A DNA stretch of 64,000 nt from an uncultured Flavobacteriaceae bacterium (GCA_947500575.1 CANMSI010000001.1:434001-498000), one strand, 5' to 3'. Numbered from the stretch's first letter, positions 35,599 to 43,463 are shown. Numbers and translations are program-made. Notes: generated from the letters alone by a model not told the origin.

Positions 35599-37305
35599 AT
35601 GTCTGTAAAATACACCCTAGTATCGACCGTCCTTTTTTTTACTCTTCTCATTTGTAATGGACAAATAGAAGATCAACCTAAGGTATACGCTTCTCCTGAA
35701 GCGTTGAAAAAGGCTATTGTGGATACACGATACAACAATCCAGAAAAAGCGTTTACACTAGCGGAGGCTCTTTTAGACCATGGAATTCGCTCAAAAAATA
35801 AAAAGACCGAATGCGAAGCGTATCACCAGTTGGGGAAAATAAGTGGTATAAAAGGTGAAAATCTTGAAGCTATCGATTTTTATAATGAAGGCATTGAAAT
35901 AGCGAAGGAAATTAACTATACAGAATATCTTGTAGAGCTCTTGGTGGTAAAAGGGAATTCTTTTTATGAAATACACAAGGATAGTGAAGCCTTAAGCAAT
36001 TATTTAGATGCTTTAAAAATAGCTAAGCAAGAGAGTTTTAATTTCTATAAGGTGCTTATCTCTACGAATATTGCCCTGCTAAAGCAACGCGCTGGAAAGC
36101 TTAAAGAAGCCATAACACTTTACAAACAGAGTTTGGATATTGCAAAGGAATTTCCCAATGAAAACCCAACCATTCAGTCGAACATCATAACAAATATTAT
36201 GATGAATATTGGAGAGGCATATTTACAAAAACAGATGATCGATTCTGCCCTATATTTTAATAAGGCCGGCCTAAAGAACAGTTTATTAAATAACGACTTA
36301 GAAACCTCTTGTAACTTTTTAAAACTCATTGGAATAAGCTACTATCGTCAAAAGGAATATGATCTTGCACTGGAAGAATTCCAAAAAGCAGAATTAAAGG
36401 CCTTAGAACTTGGTAATCATCTTATACAATCAGAAATTTATTTTTATACTGCTAAATGCCTCAGAGCTAAGAACGAGACGGATAGCTGCATCCAATACTT
36501 CCTTAGGAGTATTGATCTTATGGAAAAGCAAAGCAGCACATATCCTGTATTTTACGCTGAAGCCTGTAAGAATTTAGCCGATATTTATAAAGATCTAGGA
36601 AATACAGAGATGTCTGTTACCTACTTTGAAAAATATATTTCCGAAAACAATGACAATCAAGATCAGAAATTAAAAGTTATAGAAGAATTGCATGCCAATG
36701 ATATACAGGGCTTACAGTTAGAACGTGATTATTTTTCCAAAAGTACCTCAGAGCAACGTATGTATACTTTGGCAAGCCTTATTTTATTAGGGATTCTCAT
36801 ATTAACTTTTGTATTCTTCTTTTATCAAACTAAAAAAAGACGTGCAAAAAATCAGACATTGGTTAATAACTTACTAATTCAGACGGAAAATGAAAAGAAA
36901 CATACGGAGACGAGCAAAACAGAATTGCAAATAAAAGATAAAAAAGTTACCGAAATTCTTAAGAAATTAGATGTATTGGAAGCCAATGAATTTTATTTAA
37001 ACAAAGAATGCAATTCATATAATGTTGCACAGCAAGTGCAGACAAATACTACCTATCTTTCCAAAATAGTAAACTCATATAAAGGTAAAAACTTCAATGC
37101 CTATATAAATGAATTACGAATTAACTATGCCATAGAGAAAATTAAAACCAATAAAACATTTAGGTCCTACTCCATAAAATCTATGGCAACTGAGATTGGC
37201 TATAAAAGTGCTGACTCTTTTTCAAAATACTTCAAAGCAAGAACAGATTTGTATCCTTCCACGTTTATAAAAAGTTTTAATAAAATTGAAGAAAAGAAGC
37301 AATAG
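35599..37305 (+). CDS. TPR-containing membrane AraC-type regulator
   Basis: A 568-residue one-component sensor. The signal peptide ends CNGQ/I. Residues 40-370 are TPR repeats (e.g. AYHQLGKISGIKGENLEAID, NIGEAYLQKQMIDSALYFNK, GISYYRQKEYDLALEEFQKA). One membrane helix lies at about 393-413 (LASLILLGILILTFVFFF), then a coiled coil, then an AraC HTH domain (about 465-560: NVAQQVQTNTTYLSKIVNSY, SIKSMATEIGYKSADSFSKY). It sits directly upstream of the Sdp-like peptide locus and the first palindrome starts right at its stop codon, so it probably controls that locus. That link is inference. Confidence 0.88.
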   Translation: MSVKYTLVSTVLFFTLLICNGQIEDQPKVYASPEALKKAIVDTRYNNPEKAFTLAEALLDHGIRSKNKKTECEAYHQLGKISGIKGENLEAIDFYNEGIEIAKEINYTEYLVELLVVKGNSFYEIHKDSEALSNYLDALKIAKQESFNFYKVLISTNIALLKQRAGKLKEAITLYKQSLDIAKEFPNENPTIQSNIITNIMMNIGEAYLQKQMIDSALYFNKAGLKNSLLNNDLETSCNFLKLIGISYYRQKEYDLALEEFQKAELKALELGNHLIQSEIYFYTAKCLRAKNETDSCIQYFLRSIDLMEKQSSTYPVFYAEACKNLADIYKDLGNTEMSVTYFEKYISENNDNQDQKLKVIEELHANDIQGLQLERDYFSKSTSEQRMYTLASLILLGILILTFVFFFYQTKKRRAKNQTLVNNLLIQTENEKKHTETSKTELQIKDKKVTEILKKLDVLEANEFYLNKECNSYNVAQQVQTNTTYLSKIVNSYKGKNFNAYINELRINYAIEKIKTNKTFRSYSIKSMATEIGYKSADSFSKYFKARTDLYPSTFIKSFNKIEEKKQ

Positions 37306-37331
37306 CACCCTAAATTTATAAATATGGGGTG
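37306..37331. repeat. Palindrome copy 1 of a three-copy set
   Basis: CACCC and GGGTG arms flank the core AAATTTATAAATATG; the 26-base palindrome starts on the base after the TPR-AraC stop codon. Copies 2 (37358-37378) and 3 (37659-37694) share the core CTATATTTATAAAT or a one-base variant. It has no T-run and so is less likely a terminator than an operator. Confidence 0.65.
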
Positions 37332-37357
37332 ACCTAAATTGCAATCGTTGAAGGTGT

Positions 37358-37378
37358 ACCCTATATTTATAAATATAC
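37358..37378. repeat. Palindrome copy 2, upstream of the GG-leader peptide gene
   Basis: The 16-base sequence TATATTTATAAATATA (37362-37377) is a perfect palindrome and is preceded by ACCC as in copy 1. It ends 29 bases before the ATG at 37407, which places it in or near the promoter. Confidence 0.65.
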
Positions 37379-37406
37379 ATAGTATTTAATCACAAAATAA
37401 AACCAA

Positions 37407-37610
37407 ATGAAAACAAAAAAACTTAAGGTACTAGACCTAAAAAAAACCACTATTACGGTACTTAAACATCCAGAGCTAATTATGGGAGGAGCTGGTAGAA
37501 ACCCCTTTGAAAGAAACAGTAAAGAAGCTTCAGAGCCCATCGCCAAAACTATTTCTAAAACAGGTCCTGGCGATGCTGGAACATTTTCAAATACTCACAA
37601 AGGCGGATAA
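37407..37610 (+). CDS. GG-leader type small peptide (putative RiPP/bacteriocin-like precursor)
   Basis: A 67-residue peptide with a Lys-rich, Leu-containing leader (MKTKKLKVLDLKKTTITVL), then HPELIMGG, a double-glycine cleavage-type site, then a Gly/Ser/Thr-rich core ending in HKGG. The leader resembles the TI-x-x-L pattern of Bacteroidota GG-leader natural-product precursors. The core has no Cys, so it cannot be lanthionine-bridged. It is flanked by the matching palindromes and is the first gene after the TPR-AraC regulator. No dedicated peptidase-ABC exporter is in the window. Confidence 0.6.
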   Translation: MKTKKLKVLDLKKTTITVLKHPELIMGGAGRNPFERNSKEASEPIAKTISKTGPGDAGTFSNTHKGG

Positions 37611-37658
37611 TTAGTCACAATTATCCAAGGCACTTTTTGGTTAGTTTATTACCGCTCT

Positions 37659-37704
37659 AAAGCCATCCTATATTTATAAATGTAGGATGGCTTTGTTTTT
37701 TTAG
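37659..37704 (+). terminator. Palindrome copy 3 acting as terminator of the peptide gene
   Basis: AAAGCCATCCTATATTTA (37659-37676) pairs over 18 bp, one G-U, with TAAATGTAGGATGGCTTT (37677-37694), with essentially no loop, and GTTTTTTT follows. The core is that of copies 1 and 2, so the unit has been reused as a terminator. Confidence 0.8.
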
Positions 37705-37943
37705 CTGTTTTTCTCCTGCTACTTTTAGTCCGACATAATACAACTATGTCATCACAATTCAACACTATTTAGAAATTAAATCTCGGTTCAAAGAAAGTCA
37801 CTTTATGACCAATACAAGAAAGAACCTAAAGAGTTTAACAAGCATCTAATTAGAAAGAACAAGTGGGCTACCGAAACCACTTAAATAAGAAGTAGGCGTA
37901 ATGTCGGAATACGTAAATGAGGACACCTTTAAATAGTTAAATT

Positions 37944-38282
37944 ATGAAATTTTTAAACAAAAACATGATGATTGTAGGAGCAATGACTTTAACGTTGACG
38001 TTATTCTCTTTTAAACCTGCTGATTCGAATGAAACAAACATGGGAGAAACCGTAGTGTACCAACAGTCAAAATCTTATGATTATGCAGGAAATCAAGAAG
38101 CTGTTGCTCTTGTCAAAGTGGTGGCAAAGAAAGTAGTTGATGGTGCTAAAAAAGTATGGGATGGTTCTGGGAAAACAGCTGCCCAATTTGTTTTCCAAGA
38201 GGCAGTCACATTTATACTCGTTGCAGATCAACCATTTGATGGTATACCAGGTATCAAAGATTACAAAATGAGCAAATTGTAA
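37944..38282 (+). CDS. Secreted peptide precursor, Sdp-locus (possible SdpC-like toxin precursor)
   Basis: A 112-residue product with a signal-like N-terminus (KNMMIVGAMTLTLTLFSF), a polar propeptide (KPADSNETNMGETVVYQQSK) and a C-terminal part with a hydrophobic amphipathic stretch AAQFVFQEAVTFILVADQPF. B. subtilis SdpC is likewise a secreted precursor trimmed to a hydrophobic peptide by SdpA and SdpB, and homologues of those two appear to lie downstream. No Cys is present, unlike SDP, which has a disulfide. The adjacent gene at 38407 is a diverged, broken paralogue. The toxin role is inference. Confidence 0.55.
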   Translation: MKFLNKNMMIVGAMTLTLTLFSFKPADSNETNMGETVVYQQSKSYDYAGNQEAVALVKVVAKKVVDGAKKVWDGSGKTAAQFVFQEAVTFILVADQPFDGIPGIKDYKMSKL

Positions 38283-38291
38283 GCAGAACTA

Positions 38292-38325
38292 AACCCTCTT
38301 GCGATTTAGTAAGAGGGTTGTTTTA
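38292..38325 (+). terminator. Terminator after the peptide gene
   Basis: AACCCTCTT (38292-38300) pairs with AAGAGGGTT (38311-38319), 9 bp, and GTTTTA follows. It may only partly stop transcription into the downstream genes. Confidence 0.75.
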
Positions 38326-38406
38326 TCTAAAGTGAGTAAGCTAAACCATAATAAGAAGTATGCGCAGTAACTGATTGCTAAAAGGAAGGTTTAAAATAGA
38401 AAGTAT

Positions 38407-38682
38407 ATGAAAATCATAAAAAAATCAATTTTAATAATGGGAATCCTATTACTCACACTAGGAATATTCTCTTTTTAATCTGCCGATTCTAACGAATTGA
38501 ATATGGGCGAGACAATTGCGTATCAGACTTCAATAAATACAGCAACAAGTAATCAACGAATGTCTGCGGAAGTTTTAAAAGTAGTTGGGGAATTTGTGAA
38601 AAATACAGTTAATAAAGTGCAAACATTTGTTCGTGAACTCTTAAGAGTTGAGCTCATATTTGTTCTTAGAAATATAGACTAA
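38407..38682 (+). pseudogene. Broken paralogue of the secreted peptide precursor
   Basis: ATG at 38407 encodes MKIIKKSILIMGILLLTLGI and FSF, then TAA at 38476-38478, then the frame continues as SADSNELNMGETIAYQTS to the stop at 38680-38682. The intact neighbour reads FSFKPADSNETNMGETVVYQ at the same place, so one base change (AAA to TAA) has made a nonsense codon. Its upstream region also resembles that of the intact gene, including ATAAGAAGTA. A TTG at 38497 could restart the downstream part without a signal peptide, which would make a non-secreted fragment. Confidence 0.8.
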
Positions 38683-38860
38683 TTGGATGGTCTCGTTTTA
38701 GCAAAAAATACAGACTATAGATTGAGCCGGTTATAGTTTAGGTGTGTCTCCTTAACTTTTCAGAGGGCTCATCCTTGTATGCAAGCCAAGACATGCATAG
38801 GAAAATAATATATAATAATAATAACAAGGTACTTCCCTAAGTACCTAAAAACCAAATATT

Positions 38861-39511
38861 ATGAAAGTAAAAATATTTTTAGTTTTTTTTATTACATCAG
38901 TATACTGGAGCTGTACTTTATTTTTTACGGTTCCAGAAAACTATCTACAGATTAAATCCATGCAGTATCAACAGCTATTTTCCACCTTCTTTTACCAACA
39001 ATGGTCTTTTTTCGCTCCACCCCCACAGTACAATGACCGTTTGTATTATGAATTTGTAAACACCAAAAACGATACCATTGTAGTAGAAGTAATGGAACCC
39101 ATACAAAACAAAAGACAAGAAAATTTTCTTACCAACGATGATGAATCTATTATAGATTACCTCTTGCTTAATTCCGTGAGTAATGTTACAGATGCAATTA
39201 GGGAAAATTATAACGCCTACTCCTATGATTCTTGCAGAGGAACTCCAGAACAAGAATGCTTTGAAATTTTTCTAAAGGAATTTGAAAAAGAAATGTACTC
39301 CATGAGTGAGTTAAAAACCTTGAGCAACTACGGAAAAATTATTCGCAAGAAAAATAATTTAAGCCCCGCATTTTCGAAATTCAAAATTATACATACCAAT
39401 ATTCCAGTTAGAAAATTCTCAGACAGAGGAAAAAAAGATCTGGTCCCAGAAGAACAATTTATGATGCAAACCAAATATTATGACTTAAATACAAAGACAT
39501 GGATTTACTAA
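38861..39511 (+). CDS. DUF5819/SdpA-like membrane-anchored protein
   Basis: A 216-residue protein with one N-terminal membrane segment (about 3-24) and an extracytoplasmic domain carrying QQWSFFAPPPQYNDRLYYEF. The W-x-FFA-x-P pattern is that of DUF5819 and of the SdpA antimicrobial-peptide system proteins, which sit next to HTTM proteins. In B. subtilis SdpA is needed with SdpB to make active SDP from SdpC. Its last 13 bases overlap the start of the HTTM gene, which supports joint function. Assignment is by motif and neighbourhood. Confidence 0.7.
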   Translation: MKVKIFLVFFITSVYWSCTLFFTVPENYLQIKSMQYQQLFSTFFYQQWSFFAPPPQYNDRLYYEFVNTKNDTIVVEVMEPIQNKRQENFLTNDDESIIDYLLLNSVSNVTDAIRENYNAYSYDSCRGTPEQECFEIFLKEFEKEMYSMSELKTLSNYGKIIRKKNNLSPAFSKFKIIHTNIPVRKFSDRGKKDLVPEEQFMMQTKYYDLNTKTWIY

Positions 39512-40392
39512 AAAATACGATCGCATATTTAACGAAGAAGAATCATTTTTCTACTTATTTATCTTTATTCCGAGTTTTCCTTTCTCTTCATCTAATTAAA
39601 AAAGTATACTTACTATGGGGAAGTCAGTCTATTCTATTATCGGAAGGTGTTTTCTTTGAACACAAAGAGATTTTCATAGACTATTTTGGAATTGATTCTA
39701 GTCTTATCTTGAATAATGCCAGTATATTTTTGTCTATTATTGTTATTACTGCCATACTATTACTATTCGGAATAGGGAGAAACTTAACCTTAATTCTAGT
39801 GTATTTTGAATTAAAAATATTGCAAGAACTGACTTATCCTATTCTCAATGGTGGAGATAATCTTATGATCTTTGTTGTCTTATATCTAATATTTTCCAAT
39901 TGTTTTGAAAAATATACACTTAACAAAAATTCTAGGGATCACTCCCCTATGTCAAATCTTATATCAAATGTAGCGGTATACTCCATTTGCATACACCTCG
40001 GATATGTATACTTTATTTCAGCAGTGCATAAAATACATGCAGATGTTTGGTTCAATGGCACCGCCATCTACTACATTCTAAATTTAGAACGATATGGAAG
40101 TCCATTGGCTCAATATATCAGAGATAATGGTTTCATAACAACAATGGGCACCTATTTTACTGTACTTTTTGAACTGTTATTTGTATTCTTGGTATGGAAT
40201 AGGCGCCTACGTCCATTCTTTTTGGTATCTGGGGTTATTCTTCATATAGGCATCTATTTATTTATGATGATTTATGATTTTCAAATCTTCTTTTTATCCC
40301 TATATGGATTCTTTATTCCAGAAAAAACATGGAAAGCAGTATTCAGTAAAATGCAAGGAATCTTTATAAATCTTAAATTAAAAGTAGCATGA
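39499..40392 (+). CDS. SdpB-like HTTM-domain membrane protein
   Basis: The 297-residue product has about six membrane segments and the HTTM motif region HKIHADVWFNGTAIYYILNL followed by ERYGSP, which matches the W-x-x-GTA-x-YY pattern of SdpB family proteins. HTTM proteins are related to the membrane part of vitamin K gamma-carboxylase. In the Sdp system SdpB takes part in maturation or export of the secreted peptide. The gene overlaps its upstream neighbour by 13 bases and the downstream 53-residue ORF by 4 (ATGA). Confidence 0.8.
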   Translation: MDLLKNTIAYLTKKNHFSTYLSLFRVFLSLHLIKKVYLLWGSQSILLSEGVFFEHKEIFIDYFGIDSSLILNNASIFLSIIVITAILLLFGIGRNLTLILVYFELKILQELTYPILNGGDNLMIFVVLYLIFSNCFEKYTLNKNSRDHSPMSNLISNVAVYSICIHLGYVYFISAVHKIHADVWFNGTAIYYILNLERYGSPLAQYIRDNGFITTMGTYFTVLFELLFVFLVWNRRLRPFFLVSGVILHIGIYLFMMIYDFQIFFLSLYGFFIPEKTWKAVFSKMQGIFINLKLKVA

Positions 40393-40550
40393 AATTGGCT
40401 CACATAAAATTATTAGGATTTTTAGGTGTCATTGGTTTCTTGCCCTACCTAATGGACATGCCAAACTGGATACGCTTTTTTAAGTTGTTCTTTTTCCTAT
40501 TCTGGTTAGATCCACTTATTAATCTTTTAACAAAGCAACGAAATGACTGA
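40389..40550 (+). CDS. Translationally coupled 53-residue membrane protein
   Basis: ATG at 40389 overlaps the HTTM stop (ATGA, 40389-40392), and its TGA at 40548-40550 overlaps the start of the DCC gene (ATG at 40543) by 8 bases. The peptide MKLAHIKLLGFLGVIGFLPY then LMDMPNWIRFFKLFFFLFWL and DPLINLLTKQRND has two short hydrophobic stretches. The nested overlaps on both sides argue strongly that it is translated. Possible roles are immunity or a small subunit of the HTTM machine; neither is shown. Confidence 0.75.
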   Translation: MKLAHIKLLGFLGVIGFLPYLMDMPNWIRFFKLFFFLFWLDPLINLLTKQRND

Positions 40551-40935
40551 TATTGTATTCTTTGATGGAAACTGCCCATTTTGTAACAAAACAGTTATGC
40601 AGCTAGCCAAATTAGATGAGCGAAATCAATTTATGTTCGTTTCTAACATTTCTAATAAGGGCAAGGAAATGCTAAAGAAAAAAAAGCTTTTAATGGCATC
40701 AAACAGCACTATTGTAACACTAACAAATGGTGTTTATTATACTAAAATTAAGGCAATATATCACTTTTTAAGAACCGCTAAAAAACTTTTGCTTCTTCAG
40801 TTCTTTATCTGGATTATTCCTTTGTTTTTATCAAATAGAGTCTATGATTATATCGCTCGGAACCGATTAAAAATAGTAAAAGGAGCGTGTGAAATTCCAT
40901 CGCAACAATTACTTGAAAAATTTGTTTTAGAATAA
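40543..40935 (+). CDS. DCC family thiol-disulfide oxidoreductase (DUF393)
   Basis: A 130-residue protein with the DCC signature VFFDGNCPFCNKTV, Cys at 11 and 14, at the start and a C-terminal region with hydrophobic stretches. DCC proteins are predicted thiol-disulfide oxidoreductases and frequently accompany HTTM proteins. It overlaps the 53-residue ORF by 8 bases. Neither peptide precursor of this locus has a Cys, so its substrate is more likely the machinery than the product. Confidence 0.88.
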   Translation: MTDIVFFDGNCPFCNKTVMQLAKLDERNQFMFVSNISNKGKEMLKKKKLLMASNSTIVTLTNGVYYTKIKAIYHFLRTAKKLLLLQFFIWIIPLFLSNRVYDYIARNRLKIVKGACEIPSQQLLEKFVLE

Positions 40936-41089
40936 TTTTTTTGGTGGTGGTGATCAGGAGTGGTTATAATTTAAATCGCCCCATCCCATCAATATTTGAT
41001 TTAACAACAAAATAAGCTACTGTAAGCAATGATATATCCGCAAAATATAGTACAGATTAAGTAAGTTGTAGTATAGTTAATTACTTACT

Positions 41090-41137
41090 AAGTTCCTTTG
41101 GTCCCTTTATGGTGATCAGAGGAACTTTCTTAGTTTT
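41090..41137 (+). terminator. Hairpin after the DCC gene
   Basis: AAGTTCCTTTG (41090-41100) pairs with CAGAGGAACTT (41117-41127), 11 bp with one G-U, followed by TCTTAGTTTTC. It probably ends the Sdp-like locus; it could also act on the apt strand. Confidence 0.6.
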
Positions 41138-41147
41138 CATTAACCCA

Positions 41148-41660
41148 TTAATAATGCAACAACCCTTGCACTACTTTTCCTTTTAACTGATCTCTTCCGT
41201 TTAAAAAGTCCAATTCAATTAAGAAATTACATTGCACAATTTCACCTCCTAAAGCTTCTACTAATTCGCAGGTTGCTTTAGCGGTACCACCGGTAGCCAA
41301 TACATCGTCATGAATTAACACTTTATCACCTTTTACAATACTATCCGCGTGAATTTCTAAAGTATCTGTTCCATATTCCAAACCATAGGTTTTACTAATT
41401 TTTTCTGAAGGAAGCTTCCCAGCTTTACGAACAGGAACAAAACCAGCATCCAATTTTGAAGCTAAAATAGGGCCAAGGAAAAAACCTCGACTCTCCATTC
41501 CTACTACTTTATCTATTGCCTGATCTCCAACTAATTTCATTAGCCCCTCCGCAGCTTTTGCAAATGCTTTTGGTTCTTTTAAAAGTGGGGTGATATCCTT
41601 GAATAAGATCCCAGGTTTTGGAAAATCTTTGATATCCCGTATGTATGCATTTAAATCCAT
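41148..41660 (-). CDS. apt: Adenine phosphoribosyltransferase
   Basis: The 170-residue product has the type I PRTase PRPP loop VLIHDDVLATGGTAKATCEL, the Apt starting motif FPKPGILFKDITPLL, and the GMESRGFFLGPILA substrate loop. It salvages adenine to AMP with PRPP. The length and all motifs are normal. It is transcribed away from the tRNA-Arg gene, whose promoter lies just upstream on the other strand. Confidence 0.97.
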   Translation of the reverse strand: MDLNAYIRDIKDFPKPGILFKDITPLLKEPKAFAKAAEGLMKLVGDQAIDKVVGMESRGFFLGPILASKLDAGFVPVRKAGKLPSEKISKTYGLEYGTDTLEIHADSIVKGDKVLIHDDVLATGGTAKATCELVEALGGEIVQCNFLIELDFLNGRDQLKGKVVQGLLHY

Positions 41661-41701
41661 GATTTTGGGTGCGGTTATTTTGTGGTAAATTTAAAAAGAA
41701 A

Positions 41702-41709
41702 TATATTTG
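41702..41709 (+). promoter_or_regulatory. -7 promoter box TATATTTG for tRNA-Arg
   Basis: A perfect TAnnTTTG box, 23 bases before the tRNA gene. Confidence 0.65.
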
Positions 41710-41732
41710 CAGCCCTATTTAGGGGAAATAAA

Positions 41733-41806
41733 GGCCTCGTGGCGCAACTGAATAGCGCATCTGATTACGGCTCAGAAGGTTACAGGTTTGAATCCTGTCG
41801 AGGTCA
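41733..41806 (+). tRNA. tRNA-Arg (anticodon ACG)
   Basis: The 74 bases fold as a cloverleaf. The acceptor stem is GGCCTCG/CGAGGTC with one G-U pair. The D arm is GCGCAACTGAATAGCGC-like, the anticodon stem is TCTGA/TCAGA around TTACGGC, and the T arm is ACAGG/CCTGT. The anticodon is ACG, so it reads CGN Arg codons with A34 probably edited to inosine. CCA is not encoded. The 3' end lies inside the 15-base repeat that bounds the island to the right. Confidence 0.93.
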
Positions 41807-41808
41807 CT
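41794..41808. repeat. Left 15-bp repeat of island (attL-like, tRNA-Arg 3' end)
   Basis: CCTGTCGAGGTCACT spans the 3' half of the T stem to just past the discriminator base of tRNA-Arg. The identical 15 bases recur at 50321-50335. This is the usual geometry of tRNA-targeting integrative elements. Confidence 0.7.
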
Positions 41809-41828
41809 TAGATTTATCAATTTAATTC

Positions 41829-41863
41829 AAAAAGTCTGTAAATCAATGATTTACGGACTTTTT
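41829..41863 (+). terminator. Terminator after tRNA-Arg
   Basis: AAAAAGTCTGTAAATC (41829-41844) pairs with GATTTACGGACTTTTT (41848-41863) over 16 bp with one G-U pair and a three-base loop. Confidence 0.88.
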
Positions 41864-42028
41864 CATTTTAACAAATATCGTGAAGTTCAGAGGTTTTGAG
41901 TCTTACCAATAGTTGAATCTATAAAATCACTAGTTTTTAAACCATCGTGCTGTGGCATGCTTACAGATAGCATTTTGTATCCAATAATAATTGAATCTCA
42001 TAGTTGCTTCCTTATGATGTTAAGCCAT

Positions 42029-42286
42029 TCATACATTAGAGAATAAAAATACGATAATGGTCAGCAAAGCTGAAATAAGAAGAGTTGTTGAGCTAAAGAG
42101 GCGATTCAGCCAGTTGTGTGCTAGTTTACGCAAAAGATTCGTAGGGTGGTCGCCATAATAATTGTATTGGTAATTTTCAATCATTAGATGTCTATACAGC
42201 TCTCTAATGATGCCCACTGTCAAGTGAATAAATAACAACATCGTAATCATGGATCCTGCATTCAAACCCCCAGGTATTCTAATCAT
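42029..42286 (-). CDS. Small two-helix membrane protein after the prohibitin gene
   Basis: The 85-residue product has hydrophobic stretches at about 12-30 (SMITMLLFIHLTVGIIREL) and at the C-terminus (LLISALLTIIVFLFSNV), joined by a polar loop. Its start overlaps the prohibitin stop by 4 bases, so it is translationally coupled. I do not recognise the family; it may be a partner of the SPFH protein in the membrane. Confidence 0.65.
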   Translation of the reverse strand: MIRIPGGLNAGSMITMLLFIHLTVGIIRELYRHLMIENYQYNYYGDHPTNLLRKLAHNWLNRLFSSTTLLISALLTIIVFLFSNV

Positions 42287-43131
42287 TTGTTTTTATTGGC
42301 ATCACCTACTCCAATAAAAGGAATTGCACCTGCACCGGTTACCTCTGGTAGAATTCCGTTCCATTTTTCTATGGCCTTAAGGTTTGCTTCTATCTTTCTT
42401 AGCTCAATAAGGTCCGGTGAAATATTCATTTTTTGTAATCGTAACGCCTCGGCTTCGGCTGTTGCCGCAGCAATGGTTTGTTCAGCTTCGACCTTTATCC
42501 TATCCAAGTCTCTTTTTGCCTTCAACGCATTTTGTTCAGCCGTTTGCTTAGCTTCAATGGCATCTGTAAAGGTTTGGGAAAAACTAAATGAGATAATCGA
42601 AAAAGCATCAACCGATATGTTGGACGCGAGCAATCTTGAAGTGAGTGCTTGTTGCATTTCGGTACTGACAGCCGGCCTCTTAGTGATCAATTCCTCGGCT
42701 GTATATCTAGCGGACACTGCTTTCATTACTTCCTGAATGGCGGGGTCAATGATACGTTCTTTAAATTCCATGCCAATGGTTTGATAAACCAAGTTTGCCT
42801 TATCGGGTATGATGTGATAATTGAGGGCCACGGATAAATCCACATCCTGTAAATCAGATGAGGAAGAAGCTGCATCTGTCATAGCCTTTTGAATTTTTAC
42901 GTCCATTAGAATGACGGTTTGTACAATAGGTATTTTGAAATGGATTCCCTCATTCAAGACGTTCTCCTGCACAGCACCAAAATTCTGGACAACTCCTCGC
43001 TCACCTGCGCCAATCTGAACCCATGGTTTAAATGCAAACAGTAATATTATCAATGAACCAATAACTAACAATTTTCTCCATTGACCTTTTCTCAGTATGT
43101 TCTTTATTTCGCCCATAGGGTCATTATCCAT
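42283..43131 (-). CDS. Prohibitin-like SPFH/Band 7 protein
   Basis: The frame opens at a TTG (43140), but the ATG at 43131 gives MDNDPMGEIKNILRKGQW and a 282-residue protein. One membrane segment (about 25-42) is followed by the Band 7 domain (VQIGAGERGVVQNFGAVQEN, IIDPAIQEVMKAVSARYTAE) and a long Ala/Glu coiled coil (about 190-245), the prohibitin order. Such proteins form large membrane rings or scaffolds. It lies near the left end of the island with a coupled small membrane protein. Confidence 0.88.
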   Translation of the reverse strand: MDNDPMGEIKNILRKGQWRKLLVIGSLIILLFAFKPWVQIGAGERGVVQNFGAVQENVLNEGIHFKIPIVQTVILMDVKIQKAMTDAASSSSDLQDVDLSVALNYHIIPDKANLVYQTIGMEFKERIIDPAIQEVMKAVSARYTAEELITKRPAVSTEMQQALTSRLLASNISVDAFSIISFSFSQTFTDAIEAKQTAEQNALKAKRDLDRIKVEAEQTIAAATAEAEALRLQKMNISPDLIELRKIEANLKAIEKWNGILPEVTGAGAIPFIGVGDANKNK

Positions 43132-43286
43132 AGTAATCAAGTTTAATTATAAAGATAGGATTTCACGTATCCAAGCATGTTGTACTAATCCAGGACAATC
43201 TTACATAAATCACACATGCAGAATTTGAGATAGGATGCTATTGGCTCAACTCTTGCCAATTAAAAATTTGTAGTCTTAAAAAAGAG

Positions 43287-43463
43287 GTGATTTTGGCACA
43301 AAAGAAAACATTAGACTATTCGCCCCTAGCGGAAGATTTTTTTAAACCAAAAGGGCATTTTAAGCTTCAGCAAGGCGTTCTAGGGGTGTTTGACAACTAT
43401 ATGGCCTTTTGCGCTTTAGAGAGGTCTTGTCAGCAGTCCGGAAGTGTCAAGAATTTAAGTTAA
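43287..43463 (+). CDS. Possible small ORF or leftover fragment, 58 residues
   Basis: A GTG at 43287 preceded by AAAAAGAGG opens a 58-codon frame with the sequence KKTLDYSPLAEDFFKPKGHF then KLQQGVLGVFDNYMAFCALE. It looks like a real protein N-terminus that breaks off (RSCQQSGSVKNLS), so it may be a truncated gene left by rearrangement of the island. The family is not recognised. Confidence 0.3.
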   Translation: MILAQKKTLDYSPLAEDFFKPKGHFKLQQGVLGVFDNYMAFCALERSCQQSGSVKNLS

